Positions 22,805 through 35,230 of a DNA stretch of 64,000 nucleotides are shown piece by piece; within the stretch, counting starts at the first letter, position 1, and each line of letters starts with the position of its first letter. Made by a program: the position numbers and the translations under genes. Under the pieces are notes generated by a model. The model had not been told where the DNA came from. It searched no databases and was given only the letters and a program-made list of their open reading frames with translations. The DNA comes from Alentia gelatinosa (Eukaryota; Annelida; Polychaeta; Phyllodocida; Polynoidae). Location: NCBI GenBank assembly GCA_950022655.1, contig OX465579.1:180729949-180793948 (forward strand). The letters are read 5' to 3'.

Positions 22805-25480
22805 TCTCACAACAGTCTCACAACCATACTGCTCCTCAACCATACCATCCCTCACCCAAACATTCCCTCAACTACACTTTTGACTCTCAACCGGTCTGGC
22901 CCTTAACCATACTGCCCTTCTACAATACTGCCCCTCCACCATACTGCCCCTCCACCATACTGTCCCTCCACCAAACTGTTCCTCTACAATACTGTCCCTC
23001 CACCATACTGCCCCTCCACCATACTGTTCCTCTACATTACTGCCCCTCCACCATACTGCCCCTCAACCATACTGCCCCTCAACCATACTGTCCCTCCACC
23101 ATACTGTCCCTCCACCATACTGCCCCTCCACCATACTGCCCCTCCACCATACTGCCCCTCAACCATACTGCCCCTCAACCATACTGCCCCTTTACCATAC
23201 TGCCCCTCAACCATACTGCCCCTTTACCATACTGCCCCTCTACAATACTGTCCCTCCACCATACTGCCCCTCCACCATACTGTTCCTCTACAATACTGCC
23301 CCTCCACCATACTGCCCCTCAACCATACTGCCCCTCAACCATACTGTCCCTCCACCATACTGTCCCTCCACCATACTGCCCCTCCACCATACTGCCCCTC
23401 CACCATACTGCCCCTCAACCATACTGCCCCTCAACCATACTGCCCCTTTACCATACTGCCCCTCAACCATACTGCCCCTTTACCATACTGCCCCTCCACC
23501 ATACTGCCCCTCCACCATACTGCCCCTCCACCATACTGTCCCTCCACCATACTGTCCCTCCACCATACTGTCCCTCCACCATACTGTCCCTCCACCAAAC
23601 TGTCCCTCCACCATACTGTCCCTCCACCATACTGTCCCTCCACCATACTGCCACTCCATCATACTGTTCCTCTACAATACTGCCCCACCACCATACTGTC
23701 CCTCAACCATACTGCCCCTCAACCATACTGCCCCTTTACCATACTGCCCCTCAACCATACTGTCCCTCCACCATACTGCCCCTCCACCATACTGTCCCTC
23801 CACCATACTGCCCCTCCACCATACTGTCCCTCCACCAAACTGTCCCTCCACCATACTGTCCCTCCACCATACTGTGTCTCCACCATACTGTCCCTCCACC
23901 ATACTGTCCCTCCACCAAACTGTCCCTCCACCATACTGTCCCTCCACCATACTGTCCCTCCACCAAACTGTCCCTCCACCATACTGTCTCTCCACCATAC
24001 TGTCCCTCCACCATACTGCCCATCCACCATACTGTCCCTCCACCATACTGTGTCTCCACCATACTGTCCCTGTACCATATTGCTCCTCCACCAAACTGTC
24101 CCTCCACCATACTGCCCCTCCACCATACTGTCCCTCCACCAAACTGTCCCTCCACCATACTGTCCCTCCACCATACTGTGTCTCCACCATACTGTCCCTC
24201 CACCATACTGTCCCTCCACCAAACTGTCCCTCCACCATACTGTCCCTCCACCATACTGTCCCTCCACCAAACTATCCCTCCACCATACTGTCCCTCCACC
24301 ATACTGTCCCTCCACCATACTGTCCCTCCACCAAACTGTCCCTCCACCATACTGTCCCTCCACCATACTGTCCCTCCACCAAACTGTCCCTCCACCATAC
24401 TGTCCCTCCACCATACTGTCCCTCCACCAAACTGTCCCTCCACCATACTGTCCCTCCACCATACTGCCCCTCCACCCTACTGTCCCTCCACCATACTGTC
24501 CCTCCACCATACTGTCCCTCCACCATACTGTCCCTCCACCATACTGTCCCTCCACCATACTGTGTCTCCACCATACTGTCCTTGTACCATATTGCCCCTC
24601 CACCATACTGCCCCTCCACCATACTGCCCCTTTACCATACTGCCCCTCTACCATATTGCCCCTCAAAAATACTGCCCCTTCACCATACTGCCCCTCCACC
24701 ATACTGCCCCTCCACCATACTGCCCCTCTACCATACTCCCCCTACACCATATTGCCCCTCCACCATACTGCCCCTCCACCATACTGCCCCTCTACCATAC
24801 TCCCCCTACATCATACTGCCCCTCCACCATACTGCCCCTCCACCATACTGCCCCTCTACCATACTCCCCCTACACCATATTGCCCCTCCACCATACTGCC
24901 CCTCCACCATACTGCCCCTCTACCATACTCCCCCTACATCATACTGCTCCTCCACCATACTGCCCCTCCACCATACTGCCCATCCACCATACTGCCCCTC
25001 CACCATACTGCCCCTCTACCATACTCCCCCTACACCATACTGCTCCTCCACCAAACTGCCCCTCCACCATACTGCCCATCCACCATACTGCCCCTCCACC
25101 ATACTGCCCGTCCACAATACTGCCCCTCCACCATACTGCCCCTCCACCATACTGCCCCTCCACCATAGTAAACCATACTGCTCCTCTATCATACTGCCCC
25201 TCTACCATACTGACCCTCCACCATACTAACCCTCTATCATACTGCCCCTCTACCATACTGCCCCTCCCCATTCTGCCCCTAAATGACTGCTTCTCGACCA
25301 TCCTGCCCCTCCCCCATACTGCCCCTCAACCATACTGCTCCCAACCATAATGCCCTTACCCCATACTGCTCCTTTACCATACCTCCTCTCAATCATACTG
25401 CCCTTACACCATATTATTTGTCTACAATACTGCCTCTCAACCGTACCACCCCTTACCCATATTTCCCCTTAACCACCATA
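22805..25480 (+). repeat. 16-bp minisatellite, about 160 units
   Basis: The unit is CCATACTGYCCCTCCA, with Y mostly C in the flanks and T in the middle. Since 16 bp is not a multiple of three, each frame cycles through the same 16-residue word (for example PPYCPSTILSLHHTVP). Frames on both strands therefore stay open for up to 870 residues. That openness in many frames argues against a real protein. Confidence 0.97.
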
Positions 25481-25544
25481 CTGTCCCTCAGCAATACTGA
25501 TTCATTAAGATTACATATTTATTTTCACATGAATGCAGAAATAA

Positions 25545-25870
25545 AACGGGCAGTAGGGTGGAGGGGCAGTATGGTGAGGAGCAGCATGGTCTAGGGTTGG
25601 TATTGGTGAGAGGCAGTATAGTTAGGAGTGGTATGGTTGTACGACAGTATGTGTGAGGGGCAGTATAGCTCCAGGGGCAGTATAGCGCCAGGACAGTATA
25701 GCTCCATGGGTAGTATAGCTCCAGGACAGCATAGTGAGTGGCAGTATGGTTTGATGCAATTTGGTTCAGGGGCAGTATTGTGGAGGAGCAGTGTGGTCGA
25801 GGGACAGTTTCTTTGAGGGACAGTAAGATGAGAGCTAATATGGTGAGAGGCAGTATGGCAGGGGAATATG
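25545..25870 (-). repeat. Inverted, diverged copies of the 16-bp minisatellite
   Basis: Degenerate GGGGCAGTATGGTGAGG and GGCAGTATAGCTCCAGG units are the reverse complement of the CATACTGCCCCTCC array that ends about 65 bp upstream, so the two arrays face each other. Confidence 0.85.
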
Positions 25871-26062
25871 GTGCCATATGCCTATCTACGAACCTACTTA
25901 GCAACCTGCCCCTCCTATCAACCTGCCCATCTCGCTGGCTGCCCACCTAACCACACTCCTGGTATATAAACACACACCTACACATACACTTATACAAGGC
26001 ATTTCCATTGACGTGTAGACCTTATCGTGTACTCTAAGTGCAAACACCATCACGATAAACAG
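25871..26062. other. Unique island before the 82-bp array
   Basis: About 190 bp of ordinary sequence, ending in ACGATAAACAG, a possible weak acceptor. Confidence 0.4.
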
Positions 26063-26141
26063 AGCTCAAGAGCAAAACAAACAACAAGAAGTGTCTCCAG
26101 TCCTCGTGGAGTATCGACCTCCTCGTCCAACTGAGTACTGA
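26063..26141 (+). CDS. Candidate short terminal exon ending at an array boundary
   Basis: After a possible acceptor ATAAACAG, one completing base and 25 codons (AQEQNKQQEVSPVLVE, then YRPPRPTEY) lead to TGA at 26139-26141. The stop (GAGTACTGACGG) coincides with the first unit of the following 82-bp array, whose units all contain TTACTGACGG. That mirrors other gene ends in the window. The peptide is plausible in composition but too short to prove, and I do not recognise it. Confidence 0.2.
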
Positions 26142-26960
26142 CGGAATGCAGTCCTTTTATCACCTACAATTACAACATTAAACATGGATACAGCCACGGT
26201 AAACCACCCCCCACTGTTACTGACGGAATGCAGTCCTTTTATCATCTACAAATACAACATTAAACATGGATACAGTCACGGTAAACCACCACCCACTGTT
26301 ACTGACGGAATGCAGTCCTTTTATCATCTACAAATACAACATTAAACATGGATACAGTCACGGTAAACCACCACCCACTGTTACTGACGGAATGCAGTCC
26401 TTTTATCATCTACAATTACAACATTAAACATGGATACAGTCACGGTAAACCACCCCCCACTGTTACTGACGGAATGCAGTCCTTTTATCATCTACAATTA
26501 CAACATTAAACATGGATACAGCCGCAATAAACCACCCCCCACTGTTACTGACGGAATGCAGTCCTTTTATCATCTACAATTACAACATTAAACATGGATA
26601 CAGCCGCAGTAAACCACCCCCCACTGTTACTGACGGAATGCAGTCCTTTTATCATCTACAAATACAACATTAAACATGGATACAGTCACAGTAAACCACC
26701 CCCCACTGTTACTGACGGAATGCAGTCCTTTTATCATCTACAATTACAACATTAAACATGGATACAGCCGCAGTAAACCACCCCCCACTGTTACTGACGG
26801 AATGCAGTCCTTTTATCATCTACAATTACAACATTAAACATGGATACAGTCACGGTAAACCACCCCCCACTGTTACTGACGGAATGCAGTCCTTTTATCA
26901 TCTACAATTACAACATTAAACATGGATACAGTCACGGTAAACCACCACCCACTGTTACTG
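26137..26960. repeat. 82-bp tandem array, 10 units
   Basis: Units contain ACTGACGGAATGCAGTCC, CATTAAACATGGATACAG and GTAAACCACCMCCCACTG. Variation is by single substitutions (CACGG/CGCAG/CGCAA). Confidence 0.97.
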
Positions 26961-26966
26961 AGTTCT

Positions 26967-27082
26967 CAGAACCAGATATTACAGATTTGATGACCATTGA
27001 TTACAGGAAAATAGTCCCAGAGGGATTTGTAGTCCCTTTGTGTTGGAGCGCAAAAAGAATGGATCGTACACACACCCTGTAA
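26967..27082 (+). CDS. Candidate exon after the 82-bp array
   Basis: The last array unit changes to CACTGTTACTGAGTTCTCAG, an acceptor-like end. Two completing bases and an open frame follow (PDITDLMTIDYRKIVPE, then GFVVPLCWSAKRMDR) to TAA at 27080-27082. Composition is protein-like and unlike the repeat frames. No polyadenylation signal is obvious afterwards. It could be the end of a small gene or chance. Confidence 0.25.
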
Positions 27083-27119
27083 TATGGTAATATTTCTTTT
27101 TTTTATTCATATCTTTCAG

Positions 27120-27345
27120 ACAGATATATTCATTGACATTTAATATGTTCCTCCGTGTATCGCCTCAACATCAACTTCTGGTTCTAATGTCACTGAAGAG
27201 ATAGATCTGAAACAGTAGGTAGTGGTTTACGGAGGCTACATACATTGATATTAAAGATGTTCCTCCATGTATCGCCTCAACATCAACTTCTGGTTCTAAT
27301 GTCACTGAAGAGATAGATCTGAAACAGTGGGTAGTGGTTTACTGA
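27120..27345. repeat. Two-copy ~112-bp direct repeat
   Basis: TCCTCCGTGTATCGCCTCAA through GATAGATCTGAAACAGT and GGTAGTGGTTTAC occurs near 27148 and again near 27260. Confidence 0.85.
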
Positions 27346-29568
27346 GGCTACATACATTGTTTGTTTTGTGTAGTTAGTTACGTCCTTTTGAGACTGGACT
27401 ACATACATGTTATACGAGGACTTTGTATAGATGGATGATAACCCGAGTGAACTGCTACAGGGTAAGATGTACACAGTAGGAGGTTTGTTTGTGTAGTTAG
27501 TTACGTCCTTTTGAGACTGGACTACATACATGTTATACGAGGACTTTGTATAGACGGATGATAACCTGAGTGAACTGCTACAGGGTAAGATGTACACAGT
27601 AGGAGGTTTGTTTCTGTAGTTAGTTACGTCCTTTTGAGACTGGACTACATACATGTTCTGAGGACTTTGTATAGATGGATGATAACCTGAGTGAACTACT
27701 ACAGGGTAAGATGTACACAGTAGGAGGTTTGTTTTGTGTAGTTAGTTACGTCCTTTTGAGACTGGACTACATACATGTTCTGAGGACTTTGTATAGATGG
27801 ATGATAACCTGAGTGAACTGCTACAGGGTAAGATGTACACAGTAGGAGGTTTGTTTTGTGTAGTTAGTTACGTCCTTTTGAGACTGGACTACATACATGT
27901 TCTGAGGACTTTGTATAGATGGATGATAACCTGAGTGAACTGCTACAGGGTAAGATGTACACAGTAGGAGGTTTGTTTGTGTAGTTAGTTACGTCCTTTT
28001 GAGACTGGACTACATACATGTTATACGAGGACTTTGTATAGATGGATGATAACCTGAGTGAACTGCTACAGGGTAAGATGTACACAGTAGGAGGTTTGTT
28101 TTGTGTAGTTAGTTACGTCCTTTTGAGACTGGACTACATACATGTTCTGAGGACTTTGTATAGGGTGGATGATAACCCGAGTGAACTGCTACAGGGTAAG
28201 ATGTACACAGTAGGAGGTTTGTTTGTGTAGTTAGTTACGTCCTTTTGAGACTGGACTACATACATGTTATACGAGGACTTTGTATAGGATGGATGATAAC
28301 CTGAGTGAACTGCTACAGGGTAAGATGTACACAGTAGGAGGTTTGTTTGTGTAGTTAGTGACGTCCTTTTGAGACTGGACTACATACATGTTATACGAGG
28401 ACTTTGTATAGATGGATGATAACCTGAGTGAACTGCTACAGGGTAAGATGTACACAGTAGGAGGTTTGTTTGTGTAGTTAGTTACGTCCTTTTGAGACTG
28501 GACTACATACATGTTATACGAGGACTTTGTATAGGGTGGATGATAACCCGAGTGAACTGCTACAGGGTAAGATGTACACAGTAGGAGGTTTGTTTGTGTA
28601 GTTAGTTACGTCCTTTTGAGACTGGACTACATACATGTTATACGAGGACTTTGTATAGGGTGGATGATAACCCGAGTGAACTGCTACAGGGTAAGATGTA
28701 CACAGTAGGAGGTTTGTTTGTGTAGTTAGTGACGTCCTTTTGAGACTGGACTACATACATTTTATACGAGGACTTTGAATAGATGGATGATAACCTGAGT
28801 GAACTGCTACAGGGTAAGATGTACACAGTAGGAGGTTTGTTTGTGTAGTTAGTGACGTCCTTTTGAGACTGGACTACATACATGTTATACGAGGACTTTG
28901 TATAGGACGGATGATAACCCGAGTGAACTGCTACAGGGTAAGATGTACACAGTAGGAGGTTTGTTTCTGTAGTTAGTGACGTCCTTTTGAGACTGGACTA
29001 CATACATGTTATACCAGGACTTTGTATAGATGGATGATAACCCGAGTGAACTGCTACAGGGTAAGATGTACACAGTAGGAGGTTTGTTTTGTGTAGTTAG
29101 TTACGTCCTTTTGAGACTGGACTACATACATGTTCTGAGGACTTTGTATAGGGTGGATGATAACCTGAGTGAACTGCTACAGGGTAAGATGTACACAGTA
29201 GGAGGTTTGTTTGTGTAGTTAGTTACGTCCTTTTGAGACTGGACTACATACATGTTATACGAGGACTTTGTATAGACGGATGATAACCCGAGTGAACTGC
29301 TACAGGGTAAGATGTACACAGTAGGAGGTTTGTTTCTGTAGTTAGTGACGTCCTTTTGAGACTGGACTACATACATGTTATACGAGGACTTTGTATAGAT
29401 GGATGATAACCCGAGTGAACTGCTACAGGGTAAGATGTACACAGTAGGAGGTTTGTTTCTGTAGTTAGTGACGTCCTTTTGAGACTGGACTACATACATG
29501 TTATACGAGGACTTTGTATAGACGGATGATAACCCGAGTGAACTGCTACAGGGTAAGATGTACACAGA
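27345..29568. repeat. About 120-bp tandem array, about 18 units
   Basis: Units contain GATGGATGATAACCYGAGTG, AACTGCTACAGGGTAAGATG and TTGAGACTGGACTACATACA. ACAGG|GTAAGA in every unit matches a 5' splice site, and units have small indels (TTATACGAGG versus TTCTGAGG). Confidence 0.96.
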
Positions 29569-29882
29569 ACAGTCGGTGGTTATCAGACATACTTGTGTTG
29601 TGAGGTGTGAGGTGTGAGAGGTACAGGTTCTTACAGCACAATCTTCACAGCTGTCTTCTCAACCACGATGTTACTGTTTGTATACGGGACATAGACATAC
29701 ATGTGGAAATAAGGAAATCGGTTCAAGTTCTGTGTAGTCTCAGAAAAGACACTGTGATATCTAAATAGAATTGGTGGATGCATGACGGTGGTTCCTGAGC
29801 GCCTACTTACAGAGACTCAATGAACTTGACCGTCTTTACTGTACAAGCATTGTGGATGAAGGAAACTACCTGGTAGAGAATC
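29569..29882. other. Unique sequence upstream of the small two-exon gene
   Basis: About 310 bp. Possible 5' UTR or promoter of the gene starting at 29883. I see no clear TATA box or initiator. Confidence 0.4.
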
Positions 29883-29983
29883 ATGGAAGGTGTTCGTTTT
29901 ACAAGTGCCCTGATTTATAAAGGTCGGGATTCCCTCAGAATGAGGCTCCATTCAGCTCCACCGCTGTACTGGGCAGACACACA
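29883..29983 (+). CDS. Exon 1 of a predicted 60-residue protein
   Basis: ATG at 29883 follows an in-frame TAG and opens 33 codons plus two bases (MEGVRFTSALIYKGRDS, then LRMRLHSAPPLYWADT). The exon ends at GACACA|GTAAGT, a full-consensus donor. The two leftover bases (CA) pair with the G at 35149 to make Gln, and the frame continues to a stop in exon 2. The exon tail and donor are the first copy of the 113-bp array that follows, as at other exon ends here. I do not recognise the protein. There is no signal peptide or transmembrane segment; it is basic and Pro/Tyr/Trp-containing. The start could instead be an internal Met if another exon lies upstream. Confidence 0.5.
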
Positions 29984-31395
29984 GTAAGTACCCTGTGTAG
30001 TAATAAAATCATGTTCCTGTAACACAGGACACGGCGTTTACAGCTCGCTGTTTACACCAAGCTGTAAGCTCCACCACTGTACTGGGCAGACACACAGTAA
30101 GTACCCTGTGTAGTAATAAAACCATGTTCCTGTAACACGGGACACGGCGTTTACAGCTCCCTGTTTACACAGAGCTGTAAGCTCCACCGCTGTACTGGGC
30201 AGACACACAGTAAGTACCCTGTGTAGTAATAAAACGATGTTCCTGTAACACGGGACACGGCGTTTACAGCTCGCTGTTTACACCGAGCTGTAAGCTCCAC
30301 CGCTGTACTGGGCAGACACACAGTAAGTACCCTGTGTAGTAATAAAACCATGTTCCTGTAACACGGGACACGGCGTTTACAGCTCGCTGTTTACACCAAG
30401 CTGTAAACTCCACCGCTGTACTGGGCAGACACACAGTAAGTACCCTGTGTAGTAATAAAATGATGTTCCTGTAACAAGGGACACGGCGTTTACAGCTCGC
30501 TGTTTACACAGAGCTGAAAGCTCCACCGCTGTACTGGGCAGACACACAGTAAGTACCCTGTGTAGTAATAAAACGATGTTCCTGTAACACGGGACATGGC
30601 GTTCACAGCTCGCTGTTAACACCGAGCTGTAAGCTCCACCGCTGTACTGGGCAGACACACAGTAAGTACCCTGTGTAGTAATAAAACGATGTTCCTGTAA
30701 CACGGGACACGGCGTTTACAGTTCCCTGTTTACACCGAGCTGTAAGCTCCACCGCTGTACTTGGCAGACACACAGTAAGTACCCTGTGTAGTAATAAAAC
30801 CATGTTCCTGTAACACAGGACACGGCGTTTACAGCTCGCTGTTTACACCGAGCTGTAAGCTCCACCGCTGTACTGGGCAGACACCCAATAAGTACCCTGT
30901 GTAGTAATACAACGATGTTCCTGTAACACGGGACACGGCGTTTACAGCTCGCTGTTTACACCAAGCTGTAAGCTCCACCGCTGTACTGGGCAGACACACA
31001 GTAAGTACCCTGTGTAGTAATAAAAACCATGTTCCTGTAACACGGGACACGGCGTTTACAGCTCGCTGTTTACACCGAGCTGTAAGCTCCACCGCTGTAC
31101 TGGGCAGACACACAGTAAGTACCCTGTGTAGTAATAAAATCATGTTCCTGTAACACGGGACACGGCGTTTACAGCTCGCTGTTTACACCGAGCTGTAAGC
31201 TCCACCGCTGTACTGGGCAGACACACAGTAAGTACCCTGTGTAGTAATAAAACCATGTTCCTGTAACACGGGACACGGCGTTTACAGCTCGCTGTTTACA
31301 CAGAGCTGTAAGCTCCACCGCTGTACTGGTCAGACACACAGTAAGTACCCTGTGTAGTAATAAAACGATGTTCCTGTAACACGGGACATGGCGTT
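29953..31395. repeat. Donor-seeded 113-bp array, about 12-13 units
   Basis: The first unit is the end of exon 29883-29983 (CTCCACCGCTGTACTGGGCA then GACACACAGTAAGTACCC). Later units repeat the same exon tail and GTAAGT donor followed by AATAAAACCATGTTCCTG and the GTTTACAGCTCGCTGTTTAC segment. All but one unit keep an intact GTAAGT (one reads CCAATAAGT near 30887). Confidence 0.96.
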
Positions 31396-32437
31396 TACAG
31401 CTGTAAACGTCCCGGGGCCATGTGAGGATCAGGATTTGTAAGTTTACAGCTCGCTGTTTACACCGAGTTGTAAACGTCCCGGGGCCGTGTCAGGATCAGG
31501 ATTTGTATGTTTACAGCTCGCTGTTTACACCGAGTTGTGAACGTCCCGGGGCCATGTGAGGATCAGGATTTGTATGTTTACAGCTCGCTGTTTACACCGA
31601 GTTGTAAACGTCCCGGGGCCATGTGAGGATCAGGATTTGTAAGTTTACAGCTCACTGTTTACACCGAGTTGTAAACGTACCGGGGCTGTGTCAGGATCAG
31701 GATTTGTACATTTACAGCTCGCTGTTTACACCGAGCTGTAAACATTTCAGGGCTGTGTCAGGATCAGGATTTGTATGTTTACAGCTCGCTGTTTACACCG
31801 AGTTGTAAGCGTCCCGGGGCTATGTGAGGATCAGGATTTGTACGTTTACAGCTCGCTGTTTACACCGAGTTGTAAACGTCCCGGGGCTATGTGAGGATCA
31901 GGATTTGTACGTTTACAGCTCGCTGTTTACACCGAGCTGTAAGCGTCCCGGGGCTATGTGAGGATCAGGATTTGTACGTTTACAGCTTGCTGTTTACACC
32001 GAGCTGTAAACGTCCCGGGGCCATGTGAGGATCAGGATTTGTATGTTTACAGCTCGCTGTTTACACCGAGTTGTAAACGTCCTGGGGCTGTGTCAGGATC
32101 AGGATTTGTATGTTTACAGCTCGCTGTTTACACCGAGTTGTAAACGTCCTGGGGCTGTGTCAGGATCAGGATTTGTACGTTTACAGCTCGCTGTTTACAC
32201 CGAGTTGTAAACGTCCTGGGGCTGTGTCAGGATCAGGATTTGTATGTTTACAGCTCGCTGTTTACACCGAGTTGTAAACGTCCTGGGGCTGTGTCAGGAT
32301 CAGGATTTGTATGTTTACAGCTCGCTGTTTACACCGAGTTGTAAACGTCCTGGGGCTGTGTCAGGATCAGGATTTGTATGTTTACAGCTCCCTGTTTACA
32401 CCGAGTTGTAAACGTCCCGGGGCCATGTGAGGATCAG
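31395..32437. repeat. 67-bp array sharing a segment with its left neighbour
   Basis: About 15-16 units of GTTTACAGCTCGCTGTTTAC, CGAGTTGTAAACGTCCCGGG and GAGGATCAGGATTTGTA. The first 30 bp are also present in each unit of the 113-bp array, so one array arose from a unit of the other. Confidence 0.96.
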
Positions 32438-35148
32438 AATTAGAGTTTAACCACGGAGTGCCCTATAGAATACCACCTTTATACCTGTAACTAGGTACAC
32501 TAGAGTCTAACCATGGTGTGCCCTATAGAATACCACCTATATACCTGTAACTAGGTACACTAGAGTCTAACCACGGAGTGCCCTATAGAATACCACCTTT
32601 TTACCCTGTATGTAAAAGGGTGTATGTAGCTAGGTACACTAGAGTCTAACCATGGAGTGTACGATAGAATACCACCTTTATACATGTAACCAGGTACACT
32701 AGAGTCTAACCTAGGTATGCCCTATAGAATACCACCTTTATACCTGTACGTAACAGGGTGTATGTAACTAGGTACACTAGAGTCTAACCATGGTGTGCCC
32801 TATAGAATACCACCTTTATACCTGTACGTAACAGGGTGTACGTAACTAGGTACACTAGAGTCTAACCATGGTGTGCCCTATAGAATACCACCTTTATACC
32901 TGTACGTAACAGGGTGTACGTAACTAGGTACACTAGGGTCTAACCATGGTGTGCCCTATAGAATACCACCTTTATACCCTGTACGTAACAGGGTGTACGT
33001 AACTAGGTACACTAGAGTCTAACCACAGAGTGCCCTATAGAATACCACCTTTATACCTGTACGTAACAGGGTGTACGTAACTAGGTACACTAGAGTCTAA
33101 CCATGGTGTGCCCTATAGAATACCACCTTTATACCTGTACGTAACAGGGTGTATGTAACTAGGTACACTAGAGTCTAACCATGGTGTGCCCTATAGAATA
33201 CCACCTTTATACCTGTACGTAACAGGGTGTATGTAACCAGGTACACTAGAGTCTAACCACGGTGTGCCCTATAGAATACCACCTTTATACCTGTACGTAA
33301 CAGGGTGTACGTAACTAGGTACACTAGAGTCTAACCATGGTGTGCCCTATAGAATACCACCTTTATACATGTAACTAGGTACACTAGAGTCTAACCACAG
33401 AGTGCCCTATAGAATACCACCTTTATACCTGTACGTAACAGGGTGTACGTAACTAGGTACACTAGAGTCTAACCATGGTATGCCCTATAGAATACCACCT
33501 TTGTACATGTAACTAGGTACACTAGAGTCTAACCATGGTATGCCCTATAGAATACCACCTTTGTACATGTAACTAGGTACACTAGAGTCTAACCATGGTG
33601 TGCCCTATAGAATACCACCTTTATACCTGTACGTAACAGGGTGTACGTAACTAGGTACACTAGAGTCTAACCATGGTGTGCCCTATAGAATACCACCTTT
33701 ATACCTGTACGTAACAGGGTGTACGTAACTAGGTAAACTAGGGTCTAACCATGGTGTGCCCTATAGAATACCACCTTTATACCCTGTACGTAACAGGGTG
33801 TACGTAACTAGGTACACTAGAGTCTAACCACAGAGTGCCCTATAGAATACCACCTTTATACCTGTACGTAACAGGGTGTACGTAACTAGGTACACTAGAG
33901 TCTAACCATGGTGTGCCCTATAGAATACCACCTTTATACCTGTACGTAACAGGGTGTATGTAACTAGGTACACTAGAGTCTAACCATGGTGTGCCCTATA
34001 GAATACCACCTTTATACCTGTACGTAACAGGGTGTATGTAACCAGGTACACTAGAGTCTAACCACGGTGTGCCCTATAGAATACCACCTTTATACCTGTA
34101 CGTAACAGGGTGTACGTAACTAGGTACACTAGAGTCTAACCATGGTGTGCCCTATAGAATACCACCTTTATACCTGTACGTAACAGGGTGTATGTAACTA
34201 GGTACACTAGAGTCTAACCATGGTGTGCCCTATAGAATACCACCTTTATACCTGTACGTAACAGGGTGTACGTAACTAGGTACACTAGAGTCTAACCATG
34301 GTGTGCCCTATAGAATACCACCTTTATACCTGTACGTAACAGGGTGTATGTAACCAGGTACACTAGAGTCTAACCATGGTGTGCCCTATAGAATACCACC
34401 TTTGTACATGTAACTAGGTACACTAGAGTCTAACCATGGTATGCCCTATAGAATACCACCTTTATACCTGTACATAACAGGGTGTATGTAACTAGGTATA
34501 CTAGAGTCTAACCATGGTATGCCCTATAGAATACCACCTTTATACCTGTACGTAACAGGGTGTACGTAACTAGGTACACTAGAGTCTAACCATGGTGTGC
34601 CCTATAGAATACCACCTTTATACATGTAACTAGGTACACTAGAGTCTAACCACAGAGTGCCCTATAGAATACCACCTTTATACCTGTACGTAACAGGGTG
34701 TATGTAACTAGGTACACTAGAGTCTAACCATGGTATGCCCTATAGAATACCACCTTTGTACATGTAACTAGGTACACTAGAGTCTAACCATGGTATGCCC
34801 TATAGAATACCACCTTTGTACATGTAACTAGGTACACTAGAGTCTAACCATGGTATGCCCTATAGAATACCACCTTTATACCTGTACATAACAGGGTGTA
34901 TGTAACTAGGTATACTAGAGTCTAACCATGGTGTGCCCTATAGAATACCACCTTTATACCTGTACGTAACAGGGAGTACGTAACTAGGTACACTAGAGTC
35001 TAACCATGGTGTGCCCTATAGAATACCACCTTTATACCTGTACGTAACAGGGTGTACGTAACTAGGTACACTAGAGTCTAACCATGGTGTGCCCTATAGA
35101 ATACCACCTTTATACCTGTACGTAACAGGGTGTATGTAACCAGGTCAG
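32437..35148. repeat. 52/78-bp array reaching the acceptor of exon 35149
   Basis: About 36 units of ACACTAGAGTCTAACCATGG, GCCCTATAGAATACCACC and TTTATACCTGTACGTAACAG. A short 52-bp form lacks the GTAACAGGGTGTAC part. Multi-unit blocks are duplicated (for example 32900-33300 against 33720-34120). The array runs straight into AACCAGGTCAG at the exon. Confidence 0.96.
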
Positions 35149-35230
35149 GATACCCGATACAACCCCACAGATTGAGCGGGATGCGTTTAATGCCCATTAC
35201 CAGCGGGTTCATCCCGAACTAAATCCCTAG
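35149..35230 (+). CDS. Exon 2 (terminal) of the predicted 60-residue protein
   Basis: After acceptor AACCAGGTCAG, one base completes the Gln codon and 26 codons follow (IPDTTPQIERDAFNAHYQ, then RVHPELNP) to TAG at 35228-35230. Joined to 29883-29983 it makes 60 residues without a phase clash. The polypyrimidine tract is poor; an alternative acceptor six bases upstream (AACCAG|GTC) would change the phase. Just after the stop, TAGCAACGGGC occurs again at 35260-35270, a small duplication of the stop region. The family is unknown. Confidence 0.5.

Noticed and set aside
22738..25350. 870-codon plus-strand ORF and long minus-strand ORFs
   Set aside because: A 16-bp repeat without stop words stays open in many frames on both strands; there are no splice sites, start context or non-repeat domains.
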